Of a stretch of 64,000 nucleotides of DNA, positions 25,703 through 34,203 are shown one piece after another; positions within the stretch are counted from its first letter, which is position 1, and each line of letters opens with the position of its first letter. This stretch comes from JALORV01 sp963780715 (GTDB taxonomy: Bacteria > Pseudomonadota > Gammaproteobacteria > Burkholderiales > Burkholderiaceae_F). The DNA is taken from assembly GCA_963780715.1 (NCBI GenBank), contig CAWADK010000018.1:56673-120672 (forward strand), in the 5' to 3' direction. The notes beneath the pieces were generated by a model. The model saw nothing but the letters and a program-made list of their open reading frames with translations, was not told the origin of the DNA and searched no databases. Position numbers and translations under genes: made by a program.

Positions 25703-26926
25703 TCAGGGCGAAGTCGCCACGACCGGGCGGCGTAGCACCGGCGCCTCGCGGATCGGCAGATTCACCAAGGCGGCCGCCAGTGCCAGCAGGGCGTCGGCGT
25801 ACCACATCCAGAGGTAGCTTCCCTGCGTGCTGATTGCGATGCCTCCGAGATAGGCACCGAAGAAGGCTCCGATCTGGTGCGACAGCAGCGTCAGCCCGAA
25901 GAGCGTCGCGAGATAGCGCGTGCCGAAGAGCTTGGCCACGACGCCCGCCGTCGGCGGCACGGTGGCGAGCCAGGTGAAGCCGAGCCCTACCGCGAAGAGA
26001 TAGAACGTCAGCGCGCTCTTGGGCGCGGCCAGGTAGACAAGCACCAGCAGCGCGCGGGAGAGGTACATCCAGAACAGGATGTACTTGCTGCGAAAGCGAT
26101 TGACCCAGAAGCCCGCCAGCAGGCTGCCCGCGATGTTGGCAAGCCCGATGATCGCCAGCGACCAGCTTGCGACCGATGACGGCAGGCCGCACAGCGCGAC
26201 TTCGCCCGGCAGGTGCGTGACCAGGAACGCGATGTGAAAGCCGCAGGTGAAGAAGCCCGCGTGCAGCAGCAGGTAGCTGCGGTCGCCGAGCGCGCTCCGC
26301 ACGGCGTGCCGCAGGCCGCGGTCACCGGCGGCCACCGGCGCATGGGCCGCCGCTGGCTGGCCGCGCAGCGCACGCGCCATCGGCAGGGTCAGCAGCGTGA
26401 TCGCTGCCAGCGTCCACATCGTGCCCATCCATCCCATCACGGAGATCAGCTTCTGAACAACGGGTGCGAAGACGAACTGGCCAAAAGAACCCCCGGCGTT
26501 GATGACGCCGGACGCCGTGCCTCGCGATTCGGCCGGCACGCTCTTGGCGGCGGCACCGAGCAGCACCGAGAAACTTCCCGCGCCCGATCCGGCTGCAGCG
26601 AGCAGCCCCAGCGTGAGGACAAGACCCAATCCGCTGGAGACCAGCGGCGTCAACGCCATGCCTATCGCGAGAATCACGATGCCAATCGCCAGCACGCGAC
26701 CCGGTCCATAGCGATCGGCGAACGCCCCGGCGACCGGCTGCACGGCACCCCAGATGAACTGGCTGATGCCGAGCGCAAAGCTGATCGTCACGATGCCCAG
26801 GCCCGTCGTCGTGTTGATCGGCGAGACGAAGAGCCCCAGCGACTGACGCGCGCCGTTGGTGATCATCAGCAGTGCCGCCGCGACCAGGATCAGGCCCCAC
26901 CACCCGCGTTGCGCAGTCGGCGTCAC
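25703..26926 (-). CDS. MFS transporter
   Basis: This is a 407-residue permease with twelve predicted membrane segments. The loop 2-3 motif ADRYGPGRVLAIG is the MFS signature. The substrate is unreadable; relatives with AVxPTAGVVAKLFG near segment 10 are often annotated as NNP/oxalate-formate-like antiporters. GTG 26926 overlaps the stop of the upstream marR gene (GTGA), so this is the target of that regulator, probably an efflux pump or organic anion carrier. It is convergent with chaN, 11 bp apart. Confidence 0.9.
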   Translation of the reverse strand: MTPTAQRGWWGLILVAAALLMITNGARQSLGLFVSPINTTTGLGIVTISFALGISQFIWGAVQPVAGAFADRYGPGRVLAIGIVILAIGMALTPLVSSGLGLVLTLGLLAAAGSGAGSFSVLLGAAAKSVPAESRGTASGVINAGGSFGQFVFAPVVQKLISVMGWMGTMWTLAAITLLTLPMARALRGQPAAAHAPVAAGDRGLRHAVRSALGDRSYLLLHAGFFTCGFHIAFLVTHLPGEVALCGLPSSVASWSLAIIGLANIAGSLLAGFWVNRFRSKYILFWMYLSRALLVLVYLAAPKSALTFYLFAVGLGFTWLATVPPTAGVVAKLFGTRYLATLFGLTLLSHQIGAFFGAYLGGIAISTQGSYLWMWYADALLALAAALVNLPIREAPVLRRPVVATSP

Positions 26927-27409
26927 ACGACCTCCGCCAGTTCATCGGTCGCCGCCGCGAGCGCGCCGCAGGCGGCTTCGGCATCACGATCCAGGCTGGC
27001 GCGCAGGCGCTCGCCGAGGATGGCATTGACCTCACTTTGTGCCGCGCGCCACGCGGGCACGGCGGCGCCGAGTCGGCGGCGGCCCTTGGGCGTGACATGC
27101 AATGGCCGCGAACGCGCGTCACCTCGCCCCGCGCTCGTGTTCGCCCGCGCCAGCAGGCCCGCCGCTTCCAGCGGACCGACCAGACGGGACGTCGTGGTGC
27201 GGTCCATCTGCAGCCGGCGCGCGAGCTCGGCGACCGGGACCGGCGCCGTCGAACGCGCGAGCGTGACGAGCGCGGCGTATTGCGTCACCGTCAGGCCGTG
27301 CGCCGGCCAGCGCAGCGTCGTAGAGCACCGTCAGCCGCCGCGCCAGGCTGCGCACCCGGTGGCACGTACAGACCTCGGTATCGGCCGGAGCGACCGCTTT
27401 TGCGTGCAT
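26923..27409 (-). CDS. MarR family regulator (frameshifted near 27298)
   Basis: This regulator has about 161 residues. The first frame from ATG 27409 has the CTCHRVRSLARRLTVLYD N-terminal helix, and the second has LTVTQYAALVTLARS, the winged helix VAELARRLQMDRTTTSRLV and RGDARSRPLHVTPKG. Dropping one base near 27298 joins them as ALAGA/GLTVTQYAAL, a perfect MarR order. The gene is translationally coupled to the downstream MFS gene. An 18-bp palindrome overlaps its start codon. It probably represses its own operon; the ligand is unknown. Confidence 0.82.
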
Positions 27410-27418
27410 ATGCACGCA
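27401..27418. promoter_or_regulatory. 18-bp perfect palindrome at the marR start (probable operator)
   Basis: TGCGTGCATATGCACGCA is its own reverse complement over all 18 bases. It covers the marR start codon and lies 91 bp before the divergent VOC gene. Dimeric MarR proteins bind palindromes of 16-20 bp, so an autoregulatory operator is likely. Confidence 0.55.
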
Positions 27419-27508
27419 TATTGCCGAAGTCGTGCGTAGCTGTCCAGCCCGTCTCATGCGTGCAGGCTTTGCTGCGACAATACGGGGCTACCCGCAAGGA
27501 CGACTGTC

Positions 27509-27931
27509 ATGAGCACACTGCACCCGTTCCACCTGGCATTCCCGGTCACTTCGCTCGCCAAGGCGAGAGCGTTCTACGGCGACCTGCTCGGCTGCCCCGA
27601 AGGCCGCTCGAGTGACGCGTGGGTCGACTTCAATCTCTACGGCCACCAGATCGTTGCTCACCTCGCGCCCGAGGAAGCCGGTCACCGCCGCACCAGCGCC
27701 GTCGACGGCGACGACGTGCCGGTGCGCCACTTCGGCGTCGTGCTGTCAATGGACGAGTGGAACGCCCTGGCCACGCGCCTGCGCAGCGAAGGCACGAAGT
27801 TCATCATCGAACCCCACATCCGCTTCAAAGGAGAGGTGGGTGAACAGGCGACGATGTTCTTTCTGGACCCGTGTGGCAACGCCCTCGAGTTCAAGGCGTT
27901 CGCCGACCCGTCGCGGCTCTTCGCGAAGTAG
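27509..27931 (+). CDS. VOC family (glyoxalase-fold) protein
   Basis: This 140-residue single VOC protein has paired beta-alpha-beta-beta-beta modules: FHLAFPVTSLAKARAFYGDLLG at the N terminus and HFGVVLSMDEWNALATRL in the second half. Metal-binding positions are plausible: His in FHLAFPV, His in RHFGVVL and Glu in GNALEFKAF. The reaction (dioxygenase, lyase or resistance binding) cannot be told. It is divergent from marR and shares that promoter region. Its last ~69 bp are partly repeated 146 bp downstream. Confidence 0.88.
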   Translation: MSTLHPFHLAFPVTSLAKARAFYGDLLGCPEGRSSDAWVDFNLYGHQIVAHLAPEEAGHRRTSAVDGDDVPVRHFGVVLSMDEWNALATRLRSEGTKFIIEPHIRFKGEVGEQATMFFLDPCGNALEFKAFADPSRLFAK

Positions 27932-27993
27932 ACAAAGAACATCGGCGCCTGGCTAATGCTGCGCAACGCGCCGGCGAGCCCAGCGAGCCCGGC

Positions 27994-28062
27994 GCGACGA
28001 TGTTCTTTCTGGACCGGTGTGGCAACGCCCTCGCGTTGAAGTCGTTCGCCGCTGCGTCGCGA
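27994..28062 (+). pseudogene. Fragment of a second VOC gene (repeat of the preceding gene's end)
   Basis: Positions 27994-28062 match 27848-27916 of the intact VOC gene at 61 of 69 bases, including the peptide ATMFFLD-CGNAL. The sequence before the match is unrelated to the intact gene. It is therefore the remnant of a diverged paralogue or a partial duplication, not a simple assembly repeat. No start codon with a ribosome site precedes it. Confidence 0.6.
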
Positions 28063-28105
28063 CGGTGCGTGCATGCACCGTCCGATCATCTCAGATCGGC
28101 GACCC

Positions 28106-28858
28106 TCAGCCGCGTCCGATGAACGGCATCTTGGTGGCCATGACGGTCATGAAGAGCACGTTGGCGTCGAGCGGCAGTGCGGCCATGTGCAGAACGGCAT
28201 CGGCCACGACCTTGACATCCATGACCGGCTCGGCCGCGATCTGGCCATAGGGTTGCATCACACCCTGCGGCATGCGCTCGGTCATCGGCGTGGCCGCATT
28301 GCCGATGTCGATCTGCCCGACCGCAATGTCGAACGCACGCCCGTCGAGCGAGGCTGACTTTGTCAGTCCTGTGACCGCATGCTTGGTGGCGGTGTAAGGC
28401 GCCGAATTCGGCCGCGGCGCATGCGCCGAGATCGATCCGTTGTTGATGATGCGGCCACCTCGGGGATTCTGCGCCTTCATGACGCGAAAGGCCTGTTGCA
28501 GGCACAGGAAGACGCCGGTGAGGTTGACGTCGACGACGCCCTGCCACTGGGCCGGTGTCAGTTCGTCCAGCGGTATCGGCGGCGCGCCGCTGCCGGCGTT
28601 GTTGAACAGCACGTCGAGCCGACCAGCCTCGGCGACAACGCGGTCGAACAACGCCCGCACCGCGTCAGGCCGGCTGACGTCGGTCGGGACGACCAGCGCG
28701 CGGGCACGGTCGACCCCTGACAACGCCACAGTCTCCTGCAGCGCCTCGACCCGCCGGCCCGCAAGGGCCACGGTATAGCCGGCCTGCAGGAATCCGACCG
28801 CGACGGCCCGGCCGATGCCGCTACCCGCGCCGGTGATCAACGCCACTTTCTGATTCAC
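28106..28858 (-). CDS. SDR family NAD(P)-dependent oxidoreductase
   Basis: This is a 250-residue Rossmann-fold short-chain dehydrogenase. It has the cofactor motif TGAGSGIGRAV at residues 9-19, the NNAGSGAPP stabilising motif, the catalytic Ser region NGSISAHAP and the YTATK (YxxxK) active site. GTG 28858 starts it; no ATG is nearby. It stands alone. The substrate is not deducible. The C-terminal LPLDANVLFMTVMATKMPFIGRG tail is shared by many proteobacterial SDRs of unknown specificity. Confidence 0.93.
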   Translation of the reverse strand: MNQKVALITGAGSGIGRAVAVGFLQAGYTVALAGRRVEALQETVALSGVDRARALVVPTDVSRPDAVRALFDRVVAEAGRLDVLFNNAGSGAPPIPLDELTPAQWQGVVDVNLTGVFLCLQQAFRVMKAQNPRGGRIINNGSISAHAPRPNSAPYTATKHAVTGLTKSASLDGRAFDIAVGQIDIGNAATPMTERMPQGVMQPYGQIAAEPVMDVKVVADAVLHMAALPLDANVLFMTVMATKMPFIGRG

Positions 28859-29083
28859 AGCGTTACTCCCAGGATCTGGACCTCGCCCGTGGCGCGGTCC
28901 TGCAGTTGGTCAGGACGCGAGCTTAAGCCGGTTGCTTCCCGTTCCAGCGCTGAAGACTCGAACTCCAGGCTCCAGCGAGCGCGGTCCCGCAGCACGACAC
29001 GACGGAAATCCCGCGAATGCGACGAACAATGCCATGGATGCGGGCCTATCAGCGGATTCAGCGTCCGTGACGGTCTTGGCACA

Positions 29084-30976
29084 ATGCCCGACTCGGCGTT
29101 CTTCGCGTGGTTGCACTTGTTTCGACTCTTCACCCTGTTCGTGCTTGGCGCAATGGCTTCCGCCGCAGTCGCCGCGCCGTCCGACGTGCTGCTCGATCGG
29201 GCGCAGGCCGAGGCACGCGTCGACCCGGAGTCCTCGCGGCGCCACGCCGAAGAGGCGTTGCGCCAGCTTGTTGCCCAGCCGGACCCCGACCAGCAGATCC
29301 GTGCGCACGCGCTGCTGTGCGACTACCACTCCGAGCGTGACCGTGCCGCGGCGCTCGCCCATATCGAACAGGCGCGGCAACTTCTGCCGCAGGCCCGCCG
29401 TCCCGGGCTGCGCGCGCGCATCGCCAACTGCGAGGGCGAAGTCAACGAGTTCACTAACGACACCGGCCGGGCGGCCGCGCTGTACCAGGAGGCCGTCGCG
29501 ACCGCTGAGGCTCACGACGAGCGCGAACTGCTGGCCGATGCACTGTTCCTTCGCGGCTACCTGAGCGGCATGCAGGGCGCCTTTGCGGCTGGCCTGGCCG
29601 ACCTGCAGCGCGCGCAGGCGATTTACGAGGAGCTGAAGCTGCCGCAGCAGGTGCGCAACACGATCAACGGCATCGCCGGGCTGTACAGCCGCGTCGGCGA
29701 CTACCAGCAGGCGCGCGACTATTTCGAAGCCTCGCTGCAGATCCAGCGTGCAGAGGGTCTGACGCGCGACGAGGTCGTGACCCGCTACAACCTCGGCCGC
29801 GTGCTCGAGAAACTGAAGGACTGGAACGCGGCCGAGCACTCGTTCAACGAGGTGCTGAGGCTCAGTCGCCAGATCGGCTATGTGCGCGGCGAAGCCTATG
29901 CGTTACGCGGCCTGGCTCAGGTGCAGAACGCACGCGGCAACCATCTCGATGTGCTCTCGCTGCTCGACCGGGCAGCACGGCAGCAAGGCGAGACGACCGA
30001 CGAGCTGCTACGCGCACAGATCTTGCTGCAACGGGGCATCGCGCTGCGCGGGTTGCAGCGACCGCTCGACAGCATCGAAACGCTGCAGGGTGCGCTTGAA
30101 GTCTTCGAAAAGGCGGACTCCGTCGGCGACATCGCGGTTACGCGAGCAGAACTGGCGCGCGCCCTCGCGGCCACCGGCAACTGGCAAGGCGCCTACGAGC
30201 AGCATGTCCAGTTCCAGACCGCGAGCGAGGCGTTGCAGCAGCGCCAGCTCGACCAGCGCTACGCCAGCCTGACCGCCGCGAAGGACAAGGAAAACGCCCT
30301 ACTGCAGAAGCAGCAGAGCGCGACGATGCACGCGCTGAACCAGGAAAAGCGCGCGACGCGGCTACAGGAAGCGGTGATCGTGCTGGTCGTCGCACTGGCC
30401 GCGGTCCTTGCCACGCTGGCCTGGCGCAGCCGTCGCACCAGCCTGGCCATGCGCACGCTGGCGATGACCGATGAACTGACGGGTGTGCCGAATCGACGCC
30501 AGGTGCTGTCGCGGCTGGGCAGCCTGCTCGCGAGCGGCACCGGATGCTCGGTGCTGATCGTCGACATCGACCATTTCAAGACAATCAACGACCAGCACGG
30601 CCACCTCGTCGGCGACGATATCCTGCGCGCCGTCTCGGCGGCGCTGCGCACCGTCGCGCACGAACCCATCGAGCTTGGGCGACTGGGCGGCGAGGAATTC
30701 CTGATCGCTTCCCCCGAAGCGAGCGAGATCGCGGCCCGTCGCCTCGCCGAGCGCCTGCTTTCGAGCGTGCGCTCACTCGATCTGGCGCGGCATGTCCCGG
30801 GAGGAAGGGTCACGATCAGCATCGGCCTGACCGTTGCCGCGCCGGGCGACACCGTGACTCATCTGCTCCGCCGCGCCGACGACGCCCTGTACGCGGCTAA
30901 GGCCAGCGGACGCGACTGCGTCGTCTCACGGATGCCCGCCGTCACTGTGCCGGCACAGCAGACGAGCGCAGCCTAG
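29084..30976 (+). CDS. TPR-repeat diguanylate cyclase (GGDEF)
   Basis: This 630-residue membrane sensor has an N-terminal signal or anchor at residues ~8-28 (FRLFTLFVLGAMASAAVAA). A periplasmic tetratricopeptide-like array covers residues ~40-400 and a coiled coil ~395-425. One TM helix lies at ~430-447, and a GGDEF domain follows. The active-site motif is GGEEF at 535-539, so c-di-GMP synthesis is expected. The RxxD product-inhibition site that normally lies five residues upstream is absent (EPIE). ATG 29084 is preferred to the upstream GTG because it places the signal sequence first. Confidence 0.9.
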   Translation: MPDSAFFAWLHLFRLFTLFVLGAMASAAVAAPSDVLLDRAQAEARVDPESSRRHAEEALRQLVAQPDPDQQIRAHALLCDYHSERDRAAALAHIEQARQLLPQARRPGLRARIANCEGEVNEFTNDTGRAAALYQEAVATAEAHDERELLADALFLRGYLSGMQGAFAAGLADLQRAQAIYEELKLPQQVRNTINGIAGLYSRVGDYQQARDYFEASLQIQRAEGLTRDEVVTRYNLGRVLEKLKDWNAAEHSFNEVLRLSRQIGYVRGEAYALRGLAQVQNARGNHLDVLSLLDRAARQQGETTDELLRAQILLQRGIALRGLQRPLDSIETLQGALEVFEKADSVGDIAVTRAELARALAATGNWQGAYEQHVQFQTASEALQQRQLDQRYASLTAAKDKENALLQKQQSATMHALNQEKRATRLQEAVIVLVVALAAVLATLAWRSRRTSLAMRTLAMTDELTGVPNRRQVLSRLGSLLASGTGCSVLIVDIDHFKTINDQHGHLVGDDILRAVSAALRTVAHEPIELGRLGGEEFLIASPEASEIAARRLAERLLSSVRSLDLARHVPGGRVTISIGLTVAAPGDTVTHLLRRADDALYAAKASGRDCVVSRMPAVTVPAQQTSAA

Positions 30977-31864
30977 CTAGCGCTGGCGGGGGTCCACGGC
31001 ACGCGAGACGTGCACCAGCAGGCGCCACGCGGCGTCGCGACGCTGCCAGATGTTGAGGTACGCAAGGTCCCCTTCCTCCGGTCCGCCGGTGCGTCGCCAG
31101 CGTCCGCGCCCGTACGCGTAGCCGAGGTCCCCGGACGCCGCGACGATGGCCTGCTCAGGAACCCAGCCGATCGCTTCACCACTCGCCGCGCTTGCCGCCA
31201 GCACTGCGGCGCGCCCGACCACGGGGAGCCGCCCACTGCGATGCCAGCGAACCTCTTCGGCGAGCACCGCTGACCGCGCGAGCGATGCGCCTCCGCGCGC
31301 GGATGCACCCAGGCGGGCATCGATCTCCTGCAGTTCGCGCGCGGCGGCGCTGCGCGCGTCGGCGTCGAGTACGGGCGCGCTCGGTGGCGGCAGCGTGGGT
31401 GGCGACCAGTCCGGAACGCGTGCCTCCGGGGCCGTGTGGTCGATGCCGATGTCGATGAGAACCAGAAACCGGCCGTCCAGTTGGCGCTGCCACACCGACG
31501 TGTAGTGCCCGTAGCCGGCCGGCGGCTCGGCAGGCGTGCGTCGGTACTCCGACGGGCCGGTCGTGTACCCCATGTCGCCCGCACCAGAAACGGCGGCCGC
31601 CACCGGACGCCACTGGATGTTCACCGACCAGTCGGGTGATTCGCGCAGATGCGGAAAGGCCGGCGCTGCGAACGGTGCAAACAGCATCGCATCGGGCGCG
31701 AAGAATTCGGCAAAGGCCTGCCGGGCGTTGACGACCTGCGCTCGGGCGGCGAAGGCGCGCTCGGCGGCAACCACCTCCGTGAGCTCGGCGGCCCGGTCCG
31801 CGCCGGTGGCGTTCAGCGTCACCAATTGCGTTGCCAGCCAGACAATGACGGTTCCTGTTCGCAT
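30977..31864 (-). CDS. Secreted DUF4440/NTF2-like protein, two domains
   Basis: This 295-residue protein has a signal peptide of about 22 residues (cleavage near NATGA). Two NTF2-like cone folds follow: residues ~25-150 (VVAAERAFAARAQ, GDMGYTTGPSEY, YTSVWQRQLDGRFLVLIDIG) and a repeat ~185-290 (GDLGYAYGRGRWRR, YLNIWQRRDAAWRLLVHV). DUF4440 domains usually bind small hydrophobic ligands or act as ketosteroid-isomerase-like enzymes; no catalytic set can be confirmed. GGAGAGG lies before ATG 31864. It is directly convergent with the GGDEF gene. Confidence 0.85.
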   Translation of the reverse strand: MRTGTVIVWLATQLVTLNATGADRAAELTEVVAAERAFAARAQVVNARQAFAEFFAPDAMLFAPFAAPAFPHLRESPDWSVNIQWRPVAAAVSGAGDMGYTTGPSEYRRTPAEPPAGYGHYTSVWQRQLDGRFLVLIDIGIDHTAPEARVPDWSPPTLPPPSAPVLDADARSAAARELQEIDARLGASARGGASLARSAVLAEEVRWHRSGRLPVVGRAAVLAASAASGEAIGWVPEQAIVAASGDLGYAYGRGRWRRTGGPEEGDLAYLNIWQRRDAAWRLLVHVSRAVDPRQR

Positions 31865-31999
31865 CGTTGGCCTCTCCCGTTCGAAAATCCCGGCGCGCAC
31901 GCTACCGAGACCAGACCTGGGCTGCTGCGACATGCGACGGAGTCTGCCCACCGCGGTGCGAACAAGCCGCGGTCGCGACCGGCCATGCGCACCCGGCGG

Positions 32000-33328
32000 T
32001 CAGGCGGACTCACGCGTGGTCGGCACCGCGGCGTCGGCCGGATGGTCGTGCAGAGTCGGCAAGGCACGCGTGTCGCGAATGACGGGCTGGCGCCAGGCGG
32101 CCCACGCGAGCATGAGCACCGTGACACCGGCGAACGCCAGCGATGCCCGCAATCCCACATGCTCGCCCAACCACCCACCAAGCAGCGCGCCCGGCCCGGC
32201 GGGCAGCAGGATCAGCCAGCGCATCGTGCTGGTCATGCGCCCGAGCAGGTGCGGCGGCGTCACCGCCTGGCGCAGCGCCAGGAAGGTGATGAAGATCAGC
32301 ACGGCACCGACTCCGAACAGCATCAGCATCAGACCGAACATCGCGATGCCGAGCGGTGAGGCGGGCGCGGCGGCGCCGAGGAGCCAGCCGATGCCGCACA
32401 CGACGAAACCCATGACCAGCGTCGGGCCGGGGCCAAAGCGCCTGGAGATACGGTTGCCGATCGTGCTGGTGACGATCGTCCCGACACCGAGCGCGACGTA
32501 GGACAGGCCGACGCCCCCTTCGCTCAGGCCCAGCGTACGGGTCGCGAACAGGATCTGCACCACCAGCGCGGCCTGGTGGCACATCTGCCAGCCGCCGACG
32601 ATCAGGGCCATCGTCACCAGCAGCCGATGCCCGGCGACGAAGCGCATGCCGGCCCGCAGCGCCGGCCAGAATTCGCCCGCCGCATGCCGCGGCCCTTCGG
32701 TGACACGAATGCCGCGCAGGATCAGCGCGGACACCGTCAGCAGCACGGCGTCGGCCAGCAGCGCGAACGGAGCCCCCACCAGCTTGATCAGCGCGCCCGC
32801 GAGTCCCGGACCGGCCACTTCGGCCGAGGAACTCGCCAGCGCGTTCTTCGCATGGGCCTCGACCAGTCGCTCGCGCGGCACGATCTGCGTCAACACGATC
32901 TGCGCCGCGCTGCCCGCGATCGTGTAGACGGCACCGATTGCGAAGCCGACGAAGTAAAGCCACGTCATTGACAGCCAGCCGGTCCACCACGCCAGCGGCA
33001 CGCTCGCCACGAACAGAGCGAGCAGCAGTTCGCCCCAGACATAAACCGGAAGTTTGCGCACGCGATCGAGGTAGACACCCGAAGGCAGCGAAAACAGCAC
33101 GAACGGCAGCGTTTCCATCGCCGTCAACAAACCCATTTGCGTCGGCGTGGCGTGCAACAGGACCGCCGCCGTCAGTGGCAGGGCGAGCATCGTCACCTGC
33201 CCGCCGAACGAACTGATGAAGATCGACGTCCACAGCCGACGGTAGGTCACGTCGCGCAGCAGGTCGTCCGGCGCGAGCGCGAAACGCCGCAGCCAGGCGA
33301 ACGGCAGGGGAAGGGCGGTGAGTTTCAC
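32000..33328 (-). CDS. MFS transporter (enterobactin-exporter-like, DHA3 type)
   Basis: This is a 442-residue, twelve-segment permease. It has RRLWTSIFISSFGGQVTMLALPL at the first helix, SLPSGVYLDRVRKLP (loop 2-3 signature variant) and QIVPRERLVEAHAKNAL. This pattern belongs to the DHA3/EntS group, which exports siderophores or drugs. GTG 33328 (MKLTALPLPF) is chosen because the upstream open frame is out-of-frame coding. A single-gene unit; the DsbA-like gene upstream is 149 bp away on the same strand. Confidence 0.9.
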   Translation of the reverse strand: MKLTALPLPFAWLRRFALAPDDLLRDVTYRRLWTSIFISSFGGQVTMLALPLTAAVLLHATPTQMGLLTAMETLPFVLFSLPSGVYLDRVRKLPVYVWGELLLALFVASVPLAWWTGWLSMTWLYFVGFAIGAVYTIAGSAAQIVLTQIVPRERLVEAHAKNALASSSAEVAGPGLAGALIKLVGAPFALLADAVLLTVSALILRGIRVTEGPRHAAGEFWPALRAGMRFVAGHRLLVTMALIVGGWQMCHQAALVVQILFATRTLGLSEGGVGLSYVALGVGTIVTSTIGNRISRRFGPGPTLVMGFVVCGIGWLLGAAAPASPLGIAMFGLMLMLFGVGAVLIFITFLALRQAVTPPHLLGRMTSTMRWLILLPAGPGALLGGWLGEHVGLRASLAFAGVTVLMLAWAAWRQPVIRDTRALPTLHDHPADAAVPTTRESA

Positions 33329-33477
33329 GATCGGCTGGCGGCGCCGGTGTGTGCCCGGCGGGGGCCGAAGCGTACCGGAGCGACTCGCCGTACGCACCCT
33401 CGATGCACTTGCGGCGCGGCGGGTGCACGCAAGGCAGCCGGCGGCGCGATGCGCCCGGCAGTTGACTGGCTTAGGCC

Positions 33478-34137
33478 CTACTCGGCCCGCGCCGCCTGGG
33501 CCATCGCCTCGATCAGTGCGGAGGTTGGCTGCGCGCCGGAGACCATGACGCGACGGTTGAAGATGAAAAGCGGCACTCCCGCGATCCCGAGTCGGCGCGC
33601 GCGCTCGTCCGCCACCATCACACCTTCGCGTCCGTTGCCCGCGACTAGCCACGCCGCCGCTCGATAGGCATCGAGGCCCGCGGCGGCGGCAAGCCGCGCA
33701 AGTTCCTGGCGATCGCCGATGTCGACGCCCTCCACGAAGTAGCCGCGAAACAGCTTCTCGACCAGACTGGAGGCGGCCGCCGGGCTCATGGCCTGGGCCC
33801 ACGCGACCAGGCAGTGCGCATCGAGCGTGTTCGGCTGCCTTTCGATGCGCTCGAAGTTGAAGAAGATGCCGACCTCGCGTCCCACGTCGGACACGCGGTC
33901 GTAGAACTGCTGCACGCCGGCCGCGCCGCCGAACTTGCCCTCGAGGTAGCTGCGCCGGTCGATGCCGCCCAGCGGTACATCGGGCTTGAGCTGAAACGGC
34001 ATCCACGTCACGCGCGGCGGATCACGTTCAGCGCGTGCGGCCAGCGCAGCCTCGAGGCGGCGCTTGCCGATGTAGCACCACGGACAGACCACGTCGACGA
34101 TCACGTCGACGCGGCTCAACACCATCGTCCCCGTCAT
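33478..34137 (-). CDS. DsbA family oxidoreductase (FrnE-like)
   Basis: This 219-residue cytoplasmic thioredoxin-fold protein has no signal peptide. The active site is CPWC at residues 18-21, inside VDVVCPWCYIGKRRLE. The alpha-helical insert, then the cis-Pro loop GIAGVPLFIFNRR, are those of FrnE/2-hydroxychromene-2-carboxylate isomerase-like proteins. Relatives act as cytoplasmic disulfide oxidoreductases or glutathione-linked isomerases. It starts 67 bp before the redox membrane fusion at 34204-35451 (same strand), which may be a functional neighbour. Confidence 0.92.
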   Translation of the reverse strand: MTGTMVLSRVDVIVDVVCPWCYIGKRRLEAALAARAERDPPRVTWMPFQLKPDVPLGGIDRRSYLEGKFGGAAGVQQFYDRVSDVGREVGIFFNFERIERQPNTLDAHCLVAWAQAMSPAAASSLVEKLFRGYFVEGVDIGDRQELARLAAAAGLDAYRAAAWLVAGNGREGVMVADERARRLGIAGVPLFIFNRRVMVSGAQPTSALIEAMAQAARAE

Positions 34138-34203
34138 GTTGCGAGCTTATCGGGTCGCCGCCGGGTACGTAGGCGCGACGCATCGCAGGGATGCGGCATG
34201 CGA

